This document shows positions 18,501-26,757 of a stretch of DNA of 64,000 nt, one piece after another (position 1 is the first letter of the stretch; every line of letters starts with the position of its first letter). The translations under genes and the position numbers were made by a program. This stretch comes from an uncultured Lachnospiraceae bacterium (GTDB lineage Bacteria > Bacillota > Clostridia > Lachnospirales > Lachnospiraceae): NCBI GenBank assembly GCA_910588215.1, contig CAJUQJ010000001.1, forward strand, positions 62,001-126,000, read 5' to 3'. A model generated the notes under the pieces. That model made no database searches. It saw only the letters and a list, made by a program, of their open reading frames with translations, and was not told where the DNA came from.

Positions 18501-18715
18501 AGCCGGCGGAGGACGGAAGCGGTGACATCATCCTGCGTCTCTATGAGTCTAAGAAAGCGGCGGTCACGGCCAGGGTTGCGTGCAGGCTGGGAGCGAAAGC
18601 GTACTTGTGCGATATGTTGGAGAACGTGATAGAAGAGGTTCCCATGGAGGATGGCGTGTTAACGATGCCGTTTAGGGCGTTTGAGGTGAAGACGTTGCGG
18701 ATCAGGAGAGCATAG
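15515..18715 (+). CDS. Alpha-mannosidase, glycoside hydrolase family 38
   Basis: Retaining alpha-mannosidase of 1066 residues that releases mannose from alpha-mannosides or N-glycan-derived oligosaccharides. The N-terminal 250 residues form the usual accessory beta domain. The catalytic domain has the zinc-binding GNAHLDLAWLW motif (H267, D269) and the nucleophile D379 in WLPDTFGY. The FGYGDGGGG segment follows. C-terminal beta domains run from about 640 to the end. There is no signal peptide, so it acts in the cytoplasm on imported sugars. The ATG at 15503 is inside the ribosome site; the ATG at 15515 has GGAGG 6 bases upstream. It lies 32 bases after the EAL gene. Confidence 0.94.
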   Translation: MKLMHSEWRDRVKHWIRTLEEDLYEPLGEIAWEAYTTMEYLTPEEAAQGKFVPVTPGYTWGKEWEYGWFRGSFTLPERARGERIVMDLRPDGESSLFVNGKSFGTYRASWVHAPHHFLEDNVLTVCAEGGERYEVLMETYAGHYMPEAPTGGCCTGPVLPGAYQDPAKEGARRVLGKCTYGIWNEAAYQLYMDAKTLQMLLTTLDETSLRAARIAKALEQFTLIVDFEQPREERIASYQAARDALRPVMEAKNGSSVPVFYAVGNAHLDLAWLWPMAETYRKTERTFAAQLRLIEEYPEYKFIQSQPASYEMCRKYYPELFARIKEAVKGGQWIADGAMWVEPDTNMAGGEALIRQLVHGKRYYQEEFGVDSQILWLPDTFGYTAALPQILQGCGVKYLVTQKIFWSYNEGEQFPYHYFTWEGMDGSQVTSFLPTSYTYRTDPVEANRIWKERTQLQDLDAFLMPFGYGDGGGGPARDFVEYARRQEDLEGSVKVKMAGPLEFFHDMEEQGGPVNTYVGELYFSAHRGTYTAQAMIKQNNRRSEFALREMELWSSLAMAGGMPYDLSRADALWKELLLHQFHDILPGSCIGRVYVEAEEAHGRIQEEAREMTDHALEVLTGWSGDGAVTVWNSLSFERQALVSLPERFANGAKTLDGEQVPVQKAESGQGVVVKALVTIPSCGAVSLIPVSAEEEESRIKAAATVTEVTADAVIRQSAADKVTVKETSHGFTMENNQVKAVIDQMGQVISFILKSSGREFAAQPMNRFRLYKDVPRMFDAWDIDSNYIWQEVEALTDARVEIVSQGLEGILKLTGRVNKSFVEQYIRLEAGSSRLVFDTSIDWQELHRLLKTCFPVEVYAKNGINEMQFGFVERPTHRSKPYDKDRFEVCNHRYSALCDGAHGAAVLNDCKYGVSMNGNALELTLLRASSSPEMQADNRKHQFIYAFTAWEGSFMQSDVVRQGYELNVQPMISDGAVKTFSAAAVEQANVILDTMKPAEDGSGDIILRLYESKKAAVTARVACRLGAKAYLCDMLENVIEEVPMEDGVLTMPFRAFEVKTLRIRRA

Positions 18716-18736
18716 CAACGCAGAAATGGAGGAAAT

Positions 18737-19135
18737 ATGGAACTGTCAAATTATTTCAAGAGTATCATCGATCAGGATCTGTGCTCTGTCGTAATCTGCG
18801 ATCTGGAGCATAAGATCATTTATATGAATCCGGCGGCGGTGGCAAAGTACGGGAAACGCGGCGGCGCAGATCTCGTGGGCCAGAGTATCTTCGGGTGCCA
18901 TAACGGGAAGTCGGAGGAACTGATCCGGAAGGTGGTGGCCTGGTATCAGGAGAGTACGGAGCATAACAGGATCTATACCTTCCGCAATGACAAAGAGAAT
19001 AAGGATGTGTATATGATCGCCCTACGTGACGAGGCAGGGAAACTGATCGGGTATTATGAGAAGCATGAGTACCGGGATGTGGAAACAGGGAAGCTGTATC
19101 AATTTGACGGAAGCACTGCAGAGCAGGAACGGTAG
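18737..19135 (+). CDS. Small stand-alone PAS domain protein
   Basis: Single-domain protein of 132 residues. The fold pattern is PAS: DLCSVVICDLEHKIIYMNPAAVAKYG, then the RTFR/NDKEN region, then VYMIALRDEAGKLIGYYEKHEY. No output domain is attached, so it may bind a small ligand or cofactor and act on a partner. ATGGAGGA lies 5 bases before the ATG. The gap to GH38 is only 21 bases, so it is co-transcribed with a sugar hydrolase and an EAL protein. No specific partner can be named. Confidence 0.8.
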   Translation: MELSNYFKSIIDQDLCSVVICDLEHKIIYMNPAAVAKYGKRGGADLVGQSIFGCHNGKSEELIRKVVAWYQESTEHNRIYTFRNDKENKDVYMIALRDEAGKLIGYYEKHEYRDVETGKLYQFDGSTAEQER

Positions 19136-19199
19136 AATTGATACCGGACAGGAACAGCAGCGGCCAGGCCGTAAACTGTGAGAACGAATGAGGAAAGGA

Positions 19200-20411
19200 A
19201 TGGATACAGACATGAAGTATAATTTTACAGATATCATCGAGCGGAACGGCAAGGATGCGATCGCGGCGGAGAAGATTCCCTATGCGTCAGATGTGCAGGT
19301 GAAGGAGGGATTCAACAGGATTCCCATGTGGGTGGCGGACATGAACTTTGCCACGGCGCCGGCAATCCCGAAGAAGATTGCGGAGCGGCTTGCACATCCT
19401 TTATACGGCTATTTCGATCCGCGACAGGAGTACTATGATGCGATCATCCGCTGGCAGCAGGAGCGTCACGGTGTGCAGGGGCTGACGAAAGAGTGCATCG
19501 GATATGAGAATGGTGTCTTGGGCGGTGTGGTCAGTGCGCTTAATGTGTTCTGCTCGAAGGGAGATAAGGTACTGCTCCACTCCCCGACTTATGTGGGGTT
19601 TACCGGGAGCCTTGGCAACAATGGCTATGACATGGTGTTAAGCCCTTTGCACAGGGATGAGCAGGGGGTCTGGCGGATGGACTTTGCGGATATGGAGAAG
19701 AAATTGAAAGAGCAGTCGATCCATGCAGCAGTATTCTGTTCCCCGCACAATCCATGCGGCAGAGTCTGGGAGCGCTGGGAACTGGAAGAAGCCATGGCGT
19801 TATTCAAGAAATATGATGTGATGGTCGTTTCGGATGAGATCTGGGCTGATATTATCCTGGATGGCAATACGCATATTTCGACACAATCTGTATCGGAGGA
19901 CGCCAGAATGCGCACGGTCGCATTGTATGCACCGTCTAAGACTTTTAATCTGGCAGGGCTGATCGGCAGCTATCATATCATCTATGATCCTTGGATCAGG
20001 GACAGAGTCATGAAGGAATCTTCTCTTTGCCACTATAATTCCATGAATGTGTTGTCGATGTATGCTCTCTTAGGAGCTTATAGCGACGAAGGCGCAGAAT
20101 GGGCGGACGAGCTTTGCCAGGTGCTGAGCAGGAATGTGACCTACGCCTGTGATTACATAGCCGAGCATTTCCCGGGAGTCTCGGTGGCTAAGCCGCAGGG
20201 GACTTACATGCTGCTTTTGGATTGTAGTGACTGGTGTAGTCAGCATGGCAGGACCATTGATGAGGTGCAGAGAGCCGGTGTGGAAGTGGGTGTCATCTGG
20301 CAGGATGGACGGGCTTTCCACAGTCCTTGCGGTATCCGCATGAATCTGGCACTGCCTGAGACAATGCTGACAGAAGCGCTGGAGCGTCTGCGTAAGTATG
20401 TGTTTGTATAG
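19200..20411 (+). CDS. PatB/MalY-type PLP-dependent C-S lyase / aminotransferase
   Basis: Fold-type I pyridoxal phosphate enzyme of 403 residues. The family is cystathionine beta-lyase-like (PatB, MalY). It has WVADMNFATAPAIPKKIAERL at the N-terminus, the CSPHNPCGRVW signature, the SDEIWADI aspartate motif, and the Schiff-base lysine K247 in YAPSKTFNLAGL. It probably releases ammonia, pyruvate and a thiol from cystathionine or cysteine conjugates. The frame starts at 19188; the ATG at 19200 has AGGAAAGGA just before it and fits better. The ATG at 19212 is a further option. It is the last gene of the apparent EAL–GH38–PAS operon, with a 64-base gap. Confidence 0.9.
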   Translation: MDTDMKYNFTDIIERNGKDAIAAEKIPYASDVQVKEGFNRIPMWVADMNFATAPAIPKKIAERLAHPLYGYFDPRQEYYDAIIRWQQERHGVQGLTKECIGYENGVLGGVVSALNVFCSKGDKVLLHSPTYVGFTGSLGNNGYDMVLSPLHRDEQGVWRMDFADMEKKLKEQSIHAAVFCSPHNPCGRVWERWELEEAMALFKKYDVMVVSDEIWADIILDGNTHISTQSVSEDARMRTVALYAPSKTFNLAGLIGSYHIIYDPWIRDRVMKESSLCHYNSMNVLSMYALLGAYSDEGAEWADELCQVLSRNVTYACDYIAEHFPGVSVAKPQGTYMLLLDCSDWCSQHGRTIDEVQRAGVEVGVIWQDGRAFHSPCGIRMNLALPETMLTEALERLRKYVFV

Positions 20412-20457
20412 AAAGTGACTTTCATGGTCAAAGTGATGAAAGGGGAGGTGTACGGCC

Positions 20458-20697
20458 ATGATCAGACAGGCCAGAGAAACGGATTTACCGGTCATATCGG
20501 AGATCTACGCGTATGCGAGGGGCTTTATGGCGAAGAATGGCAACCCTCATCAGTGGGCGGGAGGATTCCCGCCCCTGTCTTTGCTGCAGGAGGATATCGC
20601 AGCGGGGAACCTGTATGCTGTGGAAGAAGGGGAGACAGGGCGGGTCTGCCGCGGATCGCCTATGAAAAAATCTAGGATTGCTGTTATGCGCAGTTGA
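20458..20697 (+). pseudogene. Truncated GNAT-family acetyltransferase
   Basis: The first 60 residues read as the start of a GNAT acetyltransferase: MIRQARETDLPVISEIYAYA, then GFMAKNGNPHQW, then LYAVEE. GNAT proteins of this kind run to about 160–170 residues and carry the acetyl-CoA loop (Q/RxxGxG/A). That half is missing here. The frame stops after 79 residues with an unrelated tail and overlaps the 3' end of the convergent ABC transporter gene by 14 bases. A GGGGAGGTG ribosome site remains. It looks like a gene whose 3' part was deleted. Confidence 0.7.
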
Positions 20698-22468
20698 GAT
20701 ACTGTGACATATACAGTCTGTAATATTCTCCTCCAAGGGTCATGAGTTCTTCATGGGTTCCTTTTTCCAGGATCGTGCCCTTATCTACATACATGATGCA
20801 GGAAGCGTTGCGGATGGTGGAAAGGCGGTGGGCGATGATGAAGGACGTGCGTCCCCGGAGCAGCTCATTCAAGCCTTTCTGCAGTACGATCTCCGTCTCC
20901 GTGTCGATGCTGGAGGTGGCCTCATCCAGTATGAGGATCTTCGGATCGGCCAGCAGAGCGCGGGCAAAGGAGATCAGCTGCCGCTGCCCTACGGAGAGGC
21001 GGCTGCCCCGCTCGTTGACTTCTGTCTGATAGCCGTTTTCCAGTTCCATGATAAAATCATGTGCGCAGACCGTCTTCGCGGCGCGGATGACATCTTCGTC
21101 GCTGGCAGTAGCATTGCCGTAGCGGATATTGTCCATGATCGTTCCGGCAAAAATAAAGCTGTCCTGCATCATTACCCCCATCTGTGCCCGGAGAGAGTGG
21201 ATAGTCACACCTGCGATGTCGGTGCCGTCGATCAGGATGCGGCCCTCTTCCAGATTATAGAAGCGGCTTAAGAGATTGACCAGAGTGGTCTTTCCTGCAC
21301 CGGTAGGGCCTACGATGGCGAAGCTTTCTCCGGCGCGGGCGCGGAAGCTGACTTTGTCCAGAATGCGGACGCCCGGCTCGTAACTGAAGGAGACCTGCTC
21401 AAAGGACACATCGCCGTGGATGGATGGCATCTCGACCGCGTCAGGGGCATCCTGTACGGAAATCGGCTCGTCGATGGTCTCAAAGATGCGCTCCAGATAG
21501 GAGATGGCGGTGAGCAGCGAGTTATAAAATCCTGCCAGTGTGTTGACCGGTGCCCAGAATCGATTGACATAGGATGTAAAGGCGATTAGTACACCTACCG
21601 TGATGGGAGAGGAACTGTCAAACATCCAGTGGATGCCCAATACATAGATGGCCGAAGTTGTCGCCATGGAGATGATATCGACGCTGGGGCCCATGGTAAA
21701 GTTGTACAGCACTGCGTTCATCCAGGATTTCCGGTAACTGCGACTTAGGTTGTTGAAGATGTCGCTGTTCATCTCCTCCCGCACAAAGGACTGGGTCACC
21801 CGGATACCGCCTATGCTCTCGGCGATGTAGGCATTCAGGTTAGACTGCTTGTTGCTTTGAATTTGCCAGGCTTTGTGCTGTCTCTTCTTGATGAAGATCA
21901 CCACGGTGGCCAGCAGCGGCAGGCCGCAGAGGCACAGCAGCGTCAAACGCACGTTGGTCAGGAACATAAAGGTCACGATAAAAAACAGGTTGCATAAGTC
22001 GGTGATAGTATTGACGATACCGTTGGAGAGCAGGTCGCTTAAGCTGTTCACATAATTGACTACCCGCACCTGGATCTTGCCGTGAGGTCTGTTATCATAG
22101 TAGGAAAAAGGCAGGTTTTGTAAATGCTCGAAAATATCATACCGCAGATCGTGAATGATCTGCTGCCCGATGATATTGGTATGCTTGATCTTATATCGCA
22201 GGCTGATGGCCGAATACAGGGCGGCAAGCAGTGTCAGCCCACTGTAAAAGGCAACGCCTCGCATATCCTTCGCAGGAATGCTTTCATCCATGATCTTCAT
22301 GAAAAACTGTGGGATCAGCATCGTCGAGGCGGAGGCGCTGAGCATCAGTACCGCCACGGAGAGAAACCGTTTCCGGTAGGGCTTTAAGTAGCCCATCAGC
22401 CTTTTAAACTGTTCAAAATCGAAACTCTCTTCCAGAATCTCGTCTACGTCGTATTTGTTGCGTGCCAT
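20684..22468 (-). CDS. ABC exporter half-transporter (canonical ATPase site subunit)
   Basis: Inner-membrane half-transporter of 594 residues with a six-helix membrane domain (about 30–325) and an ATPase domain (345–590). The ATPase has Walker A GPTGAGKTT, the signature LSVGQ (variant of LSGGQ), Walker B ILILDEATSS with the catalytic Glu, and H-loop IAHRLST. It pairs with the upstream gene (22744–24549), whose site is degenerate; together they form a heterodimeric exporter of the BmrCD/TM287-288 or LmrCD kind. The substrate could be drugs, lipids or peptides. GAAGGAG lies 8 bases before the ATG. A hairpin and a MITE-like element separate it from its partner. Confidence 0.92.
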   Translation of the reverse strand: MARNKYDVDEILEESFDFEQFKRLMGYLKPYRKRFLSVAVLMLSASASTMLIPQFFMKIMDESIPAKDMRGVAFYSGLTLLAALYSAISLRYKIKHTNIIGQQIIHDLRYDIFEHLQNLPFSYYDNRPHGKIQVRVVNYVNSLSDLLSNGIVNTITDLCNLFFIVTFMFLTNVRLTLLCLCGLPLLATVVIFIKKRQHKAWQIQSNKQSNLNAYIAESIGGIRVTQSFVREEMNSDIFNNLSRSYRKSWMNAVLYNFTMGPSVDIISMATTSAIYVLGIHWMFDSSSPITVGVLIAFTSYVNRFWAPVNTLAGFYNSLLTAISYLERIFETIDEPISVQDAPDAVEMPSIHGDVSFEQVSFSYEPGVRILDKVSFRARAGESFAIVGPTGAGKTTLVNLLSRFYNLEEGRILIDGTDIAGVTIHSLRAQMGVMMQDSFIFAGTIMDNIRYGNATASDEDVIRAAKTVCAHDFIMELENGYQTEVNERGSRLSVGQRQLISFARALLADPKILILDEATSSIDTETEIVLQKGLNELLRGRTSFIIAHRLSTIRNASCIMYVDKGTILEKGTHEELMTLGGEYYRLYMSQYLNCA

Positions 22469-22536
22469 ATATATGTACTCCTTCTTCTATAATTATAGTA
22501 AACGAAATTTTTAATGTCGTTAATTATAAGTCGATA

Positions 22537-22558
22537 ACCCCGCCGCAAGCAGCGGGGT
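22537..22558. terminator. GC-rich hairpin between the two ABC exporter genes
   Basis: ACCCCGC (22537–22543) pairs with GCGGGGT (22552–22558). There is no good T-tract on either strand. It may stall transcription or stabilise RNA ends between the two exporter genes. A similar CCCCGCC hairpin is at 59501. Confidence 0.4.
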
Positions 22559-22581
22559 ATGAAATAAAGACTGGAATTATG

Positions 22582-22747
22582 CTAGTACTCCGTACTGAAA
22601 ACCCTTGTGCAAATATTTCGGTCTATTTTCCCGATTGCACAAGCCCAGAATACTCAACGTAGCCCGCTACGCCTCCGTTTCTGAACTTGTACACTCGAAA
22701 AAATATCCTCGAAAATTTGCACAGGAACTTCAAGTACGGAGTACTAG
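22582..22747. mobile_element. 166-bp MITE-like element, copy 2
   Basis: Identical to 7704–7869 over all 166 bp, in the same orientation. It sits in the 275-bp gap between the two halves of the heterodimeric ABC exporter. Its right end CTAG (22744–22747) contains the complement of the TAG stop codon of the upstream exporter gene. That gene therefore either ends at the element's target site or gained its stop by the insertion. Confidence 0.85.
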
Positions 22748-24549
22748 GCCGGGGCAGCGGTGCGCAGGGAAACGTCCGAGGCAGAGCCGGCGGGCCTTAG
22801 TCCTGCACGCTGCATCTCTTCCGGCGAAGGGATCTCGCCGTACTGGTGATTAAAAGCGCTGGCATAGTAACCGTTCTGCGCTAACAACTCCTGATGGGTC
22901 CCCCGCTCGATGATGCGGCCGTTGTTCATCACAAGGATCAGATCCGCGTCCTTGATGGAAGAAATGCGGTAGGCGATCACGAAGACGGTGCACTGGCCGT
23001 TCAACTTTTTCAACTGGCTTTGAATATAGCTCTCCGTCTCCATATCCACGGCGGAGGTGGTGTCGTCCAGAATCAGGATAGAAGGTTTCTTGAGTAGTGC
23101 CCGGGCCAGGGAAATACGCTGTTTCTGCCCGCCGGACAGTCCTACGCCGCGCTCACCCACGACCGTGTCATAGCCTTCCGGCATTTCCTTGATGAAATGG
23201 TTGGCATCCGCCATAACGGCAGCCTCATGTATCTCTTCAAAAGAACAGTTTGGCCGGCCGTAGGCGATATTACCTTCGATGGTATCTGAAAACAGGAAGA
23301 TATCCTGCATGGCCATACCGATGTTATCCCGTAGCTCGTAGAGATCCAAATCCTTCACATTGACGCCGTCCACCAGCACCTGCCCGGTCTCGGCATCCAC
23401 GAAACGGCAGAGCAGATTCATGAGAGTTGATTTGCCCGCACCGGTGGAGCCAAGGATACCGATCGTCTGCCCCTTGGCAGCAGTGAAGCTGATATCTTTG
23501 ACAATGTCTTCGCCGTCCGCCGAGTATGAGACATCCCGGAACTCTATATTTCCCTCGAAATGCCTGCTTTTGACAGGAGCGGAAGGCATTTTGATGCGGG
23601 GCTCTTCTACATAGGTGTCGTAAATCTTTTCCACGGAAGTGAGAAAACGGTGGATGTCGTTTACCCACCAGCCGGCCATCCGCAAGGGGACATTGAGCAT
23701 CCACAGATAGCCGTTCACCGTGACCAGATTACCCATGGTGATCTCACCCTGAATGACCATATAGCCGCCGTAGAGCATCAGCACTACGTTGAGCAGATAG
23801 GACAATACTTCAAACACGGGAAGATATTTCATCCACACCCGGGAGGAGGCAAGCTGTGCTTCCTGATAGGCGTCATTCTCCCGATTAAATTTTTCGATCT
23901 CAAAGGCTTCCTTGGCGAAGGCCTTCACCACCCGGTTGCCGCTGACATTTTCCTGCACAAAAGAATTCAGGGAAGAGAAACGGCTGCGTATGCGGGCGAA
24001 GGTGGGCCGCACTTCCTTTGACTGCCGCACGGTGGTGAGCGCGGTAAAAGGAAGAACGAAGAGCATGCACAGCGCCAGCTTAACATTGACCGTAAAGATC
24101 ATCAGCAGGGCGAAGGCAAACATCAACAGATTCTCGTAGACGGCATAGATGATATAGGCCGTAAAATGGCGGATCGCGTCCATGTCACCCGTTTGGCGGC
24201 TCATCAGGTCGCCTGTCTTTTTCCTGTTGTAGAAAGCAAGATCCTCCACCAGCAGCCGCCGGAAGAACTTGTCGCGCATGTCGTAAAGAACACCCTGCGA
24301 GCAGCTTTCAAAGATGACCTGATGAGCGAAACGCAGGACGCCCCGCACCAGCGTTACCGAAAGCAGGATCATGATCAGCTGCGGCAGCTTATCAAGGGCG
24401 CCGCCCCGGATCACATCGTCCACGATCAGTCCGGAAATATACGGATTGACGATGGACAGAACAGAGATCGCGGTGGTCATCAGCAGCCCGATGAACAGCA
24501 GCAGACTGTATTTTTTCAGAAATCCCCAGAACCATTTGATCGGTGTCAT
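22744..24549 (-). CDS. ABC exporter half-transporter (degenerate ATPase site subunit)
   Basis: Half-transporter of 601 residues with membrane helices (about 10–310) and an ATPase domain. Walker A is GSTGAGKST and the signature LSGGQ is intact. The Walker B region reads ILILDDTTSA with Asp in place of the catalytic Glu, and the switch histidine region reads IAYRISS with Tyr in place of His. Such losses mark the degenerate site of heterodimeric exporters, so it should work with the 20684–22468 product. The start at 24549 has GGGAGG 8 bases upstream; the frame opens at 24582. Its stop codon lies in the terminal repeat of the MITE-like element, so the last residues may not be original. Confidence 0.92.
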   Translation of the reverse strand: MTPIKWFWGFLKKYSLLLFIGLLMTTAISVLSIVNPYISGLIVDDVIRGGALDKLPQLIMILLSVTLVRGVLRFAHQVIFESCSQGVLYDMRDKFFRRLLVEDLAFYNRKKTGDLMSRQTGDMDAIRHFTAYIIYAVYENLLMFAFALLMIFTVNVKLALCMLFVLPFTALTTVRQSKEVRPTFARIRSRFSSLNSFVQENVSGNRVVKAFAKEAFEIEKFNRENDAYQEAQLASSRVWMKYLPVFEVLSYLLNVVLMLYGGYMVIQGEITMGNLVTVNGYLWMLNVPLRMAGWWVNDIHRFLTSVEKIYDTYVEEPRIKMPSAPVKSRHFEGNIEFRDVSYSADGEDIVKDISFTAAKGQTIGILGSTGAGKSTLMNLLCRFVDAETGQVLVDGVNVKDLDLYELRDNIGMAMQDIFLFSDTIEGNIAYGRPNCSFEEIHEAAVMADANHFIKEMPEGYDTVVGERGVGLSGGQKQRISLARALLKKPSILILDDTTSAVDMETESYIQSQLKKLNGQCTVFVIAYRISSIKDADLILVMNNGRIIERGTHQELLAQNGYYASAFNHQYGEIPSPEEMQRAGLRPAGSASDVSLRTAAPA

Positions 24550-24697
24550 AAAAATATCCTCCCTGGTTAGTAATTTTATCAAAACAACCCTTGTTAATTT
24601 TATTATTTTGTTGTAAAAAGAAAATGTACTATCTTGCAGGCTGCCTGTCAGATGTTGTTATTTTTATGATGGGATGACGGGAGCCGGTCTGTGATGT

Positions 24698-25585
24698 ATG
24701 AAGACTATGACAGGCAGAATGGAGAATATTGTGAGGGAACAGGAAAACTTATTACAGGAAGATTTTAACCCTGCTTTTCTTTTTACATGGAAAGGAATGC
24801 GCAGGGAGGATGAAAAGAACTATCATAATCATGAATATCTGGAATTCTGCTATGTGATGTCCGGCAGAGGACGCCATCGGATCGAGGACAAGGTCTATGA
24901 GGTCAGCGAAGGCGATCTGATCTTGATCAACGCCGGTCAATATCACCAGGCATTGGTCAGCGCAAGCGGCGGCCCGGCAGTGGAATTCTATGTAGGCTTG
25001 ACGGATATCAATCTGAAAGGGTATGAGAGGAACTGTCTGCCGACGCTGGGGGAGGAACCAATTCTGCACACGTCAGGTGAGCTGAAGATGAAGCTTGGCA
25101 GACTCTGCATTTCCATGGAAGCAGAGAAGGAGACGGAGCGGTTTGGCGGTTATTTCATGATGAAGACCTATGCTCTGCAGATGCTGCTGCTTTATATCAG
25201 GGGACAGGAGCAGCCAAGGAAGGAGCGGCCGATGGAGCAGTATGCGTTCGAGTCGGTGAACAGGAAATATCTGGTAGAGAAGATCATGGATTACTTCGAG
25301 GAGCACTACACGCAGAAGATTTCGCTGGGCCAGATCGCGGGCAACATGTATTTAAGCCCTTTCTATATATCGAAGATCTTTAAGGCAGAGACCGGGGAGA
25401 CGCCTATTCATTCCCTGATCGATATCCGGATGGAGAAGGCTAAGGAATTGCTGATGGCGGAGCCTGGGTTAAGCATCCAGGAGGTAGCAGCGCGGGTGGG
25501 ATATGATGATGCTTATCATTTCAGTAAGCTGTTTAAGAAGAAGTTTGGTATTGCGCCTTCGGCGGTGCGGAAGGCGGACGGATAG
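24698..25585 (+). CDS. AraC family transcriptional regulator
   Basis: DNA-binding regulator of 295 residues. The N-terminal cupin-like sensor domain (about 30–150) has NYHNHEYLEFCYVMSG and a GDLILINAGQYHQ turn. The C-terminal AraC domain (190–292) has two helix-turn-helix units, including IAGNMYLSPFYISKIFKAETGE and IQEVAARVGYDDAYHFSKLFKKKFG. It is divergent from the ABC exporter pair, with a 148-base gap, so it may control that operon. The start is uncertain because no strong ribosome site is seen; ATGs at 24707 and 24719 are alternatives. Confidence 0.88.
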   Translation: MKTMTGRMENIVREQENLLQEDFNPAFLFTWKGMRREDEKNYHNHEYLEFCYVMSGRGRHRIEDKVYEVSEGDLILINAGQYHQALVSASGGPAVEFYVGLTDINLKGYERNCLPTLGEEPILHTSGELKMKLGRLCISMEAEKETERFGGYFMMKTYALQMLLLYIRGQEQPRKERPMEQYAFESVNRKYLVEKIMDYFEEHYTQKISLGQIAGNMYLSPFYISKIFKAETGETPIHSLIDIRMEKAKELLMAEPGLSIQEVAARVGYDDAYHFSKLFKKKFGIAPSAVRKADG

Positions 25586-25746
25586 TAAGTTTATCTGGTG
25601 CTCTCTGTGATGTGAAAAGACATAATGCGCAAAAGCTCCCGTGTGCCGGCTCCCCCGAATGCGTGAGCAATTTGTGCATTACCCACGCAAGATCAGAAGA
25701 GTACCGGGAAGGAAAGTGCTTCGCTTATTCGAGTTCGCTCTTTTTT

Positions 25747-26757
25747 TTAAAGGAGCTGTATTCCCTTGGAAAGGGATTCCTTTGCGACGTCTTCCGGCCA
25801 CAGGGAGGACTGGACTTCCCCGATATGCGCCTTGCGCAGGAAGAACATACAGATACGGGACTGGCCGATGCCGCCACCGATGGTATAGGGCAGTTCCTCG
25901 TCCAGGATCGCTTTCTGAAAAGGCAGCTTGGCGCGTTCCGGACATCCGGCTTTGTCGAGCTGGCTAAGCAGGGCCTCCTTATCCACGCGGATTCCCATGG
26001 AAGACAGTTCCAGTGCGATATCGAGTACCGGATAATAGACAAGTATATCGGCGTTCAGCGCCCAGTCATCATAGTCCGGGGCACGGCCGTCATGCTTTTC
26101 ACCGGATTCTAACAGATCCCCGATCTGCATAAGACATACGGCGCCTTTGGCCTTTGTTATGTAATATTCACGTTCTTTCGGCGTATAGTCGGGGAACATG
26201 TTTTCCAGTTCCTGGGTAGTGATGAAGAAGATATCATGGGGCAGGATCTCGCTGATATAGTCGTAACGGATCGCCATGTACTTCTCGGTCTTGCGCAATA
26301 CCTTATATACAGATCTGACTGTCTGCTGCAGGTAGTCAATCGTGCGCTCTTCGCGGGAGATGATCTTCTCCCAGTCCCATTGGTCTACGTAAATAGAGTG
26401 GATATTGTCAGTTATTTCGTCCCGGCGGATAGCACTCATATCGGTGTAGAGCCCTTCCCCGTGTGAAAAACCGTATTTCTGCAGAGCCATACGCTTCCAT
26501 TTAGCCAGGGAGTGTACGATCTCTGCCTGCGCGTCATCTTGTTCTTTGATACCGAAAGAGACCGGACGCTCTACGCCGTTTAGGTTATCGTTGAGGCCGG
26601 AGGCCGGATCGACGAACAGTGGAGCAGACACACGCAGCAGATGCAGCTCTTCCGCCAGCAGCACTTGGAAAAAGTCCTTTACAGTTTTGATGCCGATCTG
26701 GGTATCATGCAGATTCAGCGCCGATCTGTAATCTTTAGGAATCATTAAGTTATCCAT
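25747..26757 (-). CDS. asnA: Aspartate–ammonia ligase (asparagine synthetase A)
   Basis: Makes asparagine from aspartate, ammonia and ATP in the cytoplasm. The 336 residues match the usual AsnA length of about 330. It belongs to the class II aminoacyl-tRNA synthetase-like fold, and the C-terminal class II motif is clear in GGGIGQSRICMFFL. Other conserved AsnA segments include VDQWDWEK and the N-terminal KDFFQVLLAEELHLLRVSAPLF. The frame opens at 26832, but the ATG at 26757 has GTGAGG 7 bases upstream and matches the family N-terminus. It is divergent from the radical SAM gene. No T-box was found in its leader. Confidence 0.96.
   Translation of the reverse strand: MDNLMIPKDYRSALNLHDTQIGIKTVKDFFQVLLAEELHLLRVSAPLFVDPASGLNDNLNGVERPVSFGIKEQDDAQAEIVHSLAKWKRMALQKYGFSHGEGLYTDMSAIRRDEITDNIHSIYVDQWDWEKIISREERTIDYLQQTVRSVYKVLRKTEKYMAIRYDYISEILPHDIFFITTQELENMFPDYTPKEREYYITKAKGAVCLMQIGDLLESGEKHDGRAPDYDDWALNADILVYYPVLDIALELSSMGIRVDKEALLSQLDKAGCPERAKLPFQKAILDEELPYTIGGGIGQSRICMFFLRKAHIGEVQSSLWPEDVAKESLSKGIQLL

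Noticed and set aside
20600..20697. Frameshifted rather than deleted acetyltransferase
   Set aside because: Another frame ends in LPRIAYEKI, which looks like a GNAT C-terminus, but about 90 residues including the acetyl-CoA loop are missing. A simple frameshift cannot explain it.
25612..26112. Plus-strand frame opposite asnA
   Set aside because: It mirrors the AsnA coding strand and has no independent support.
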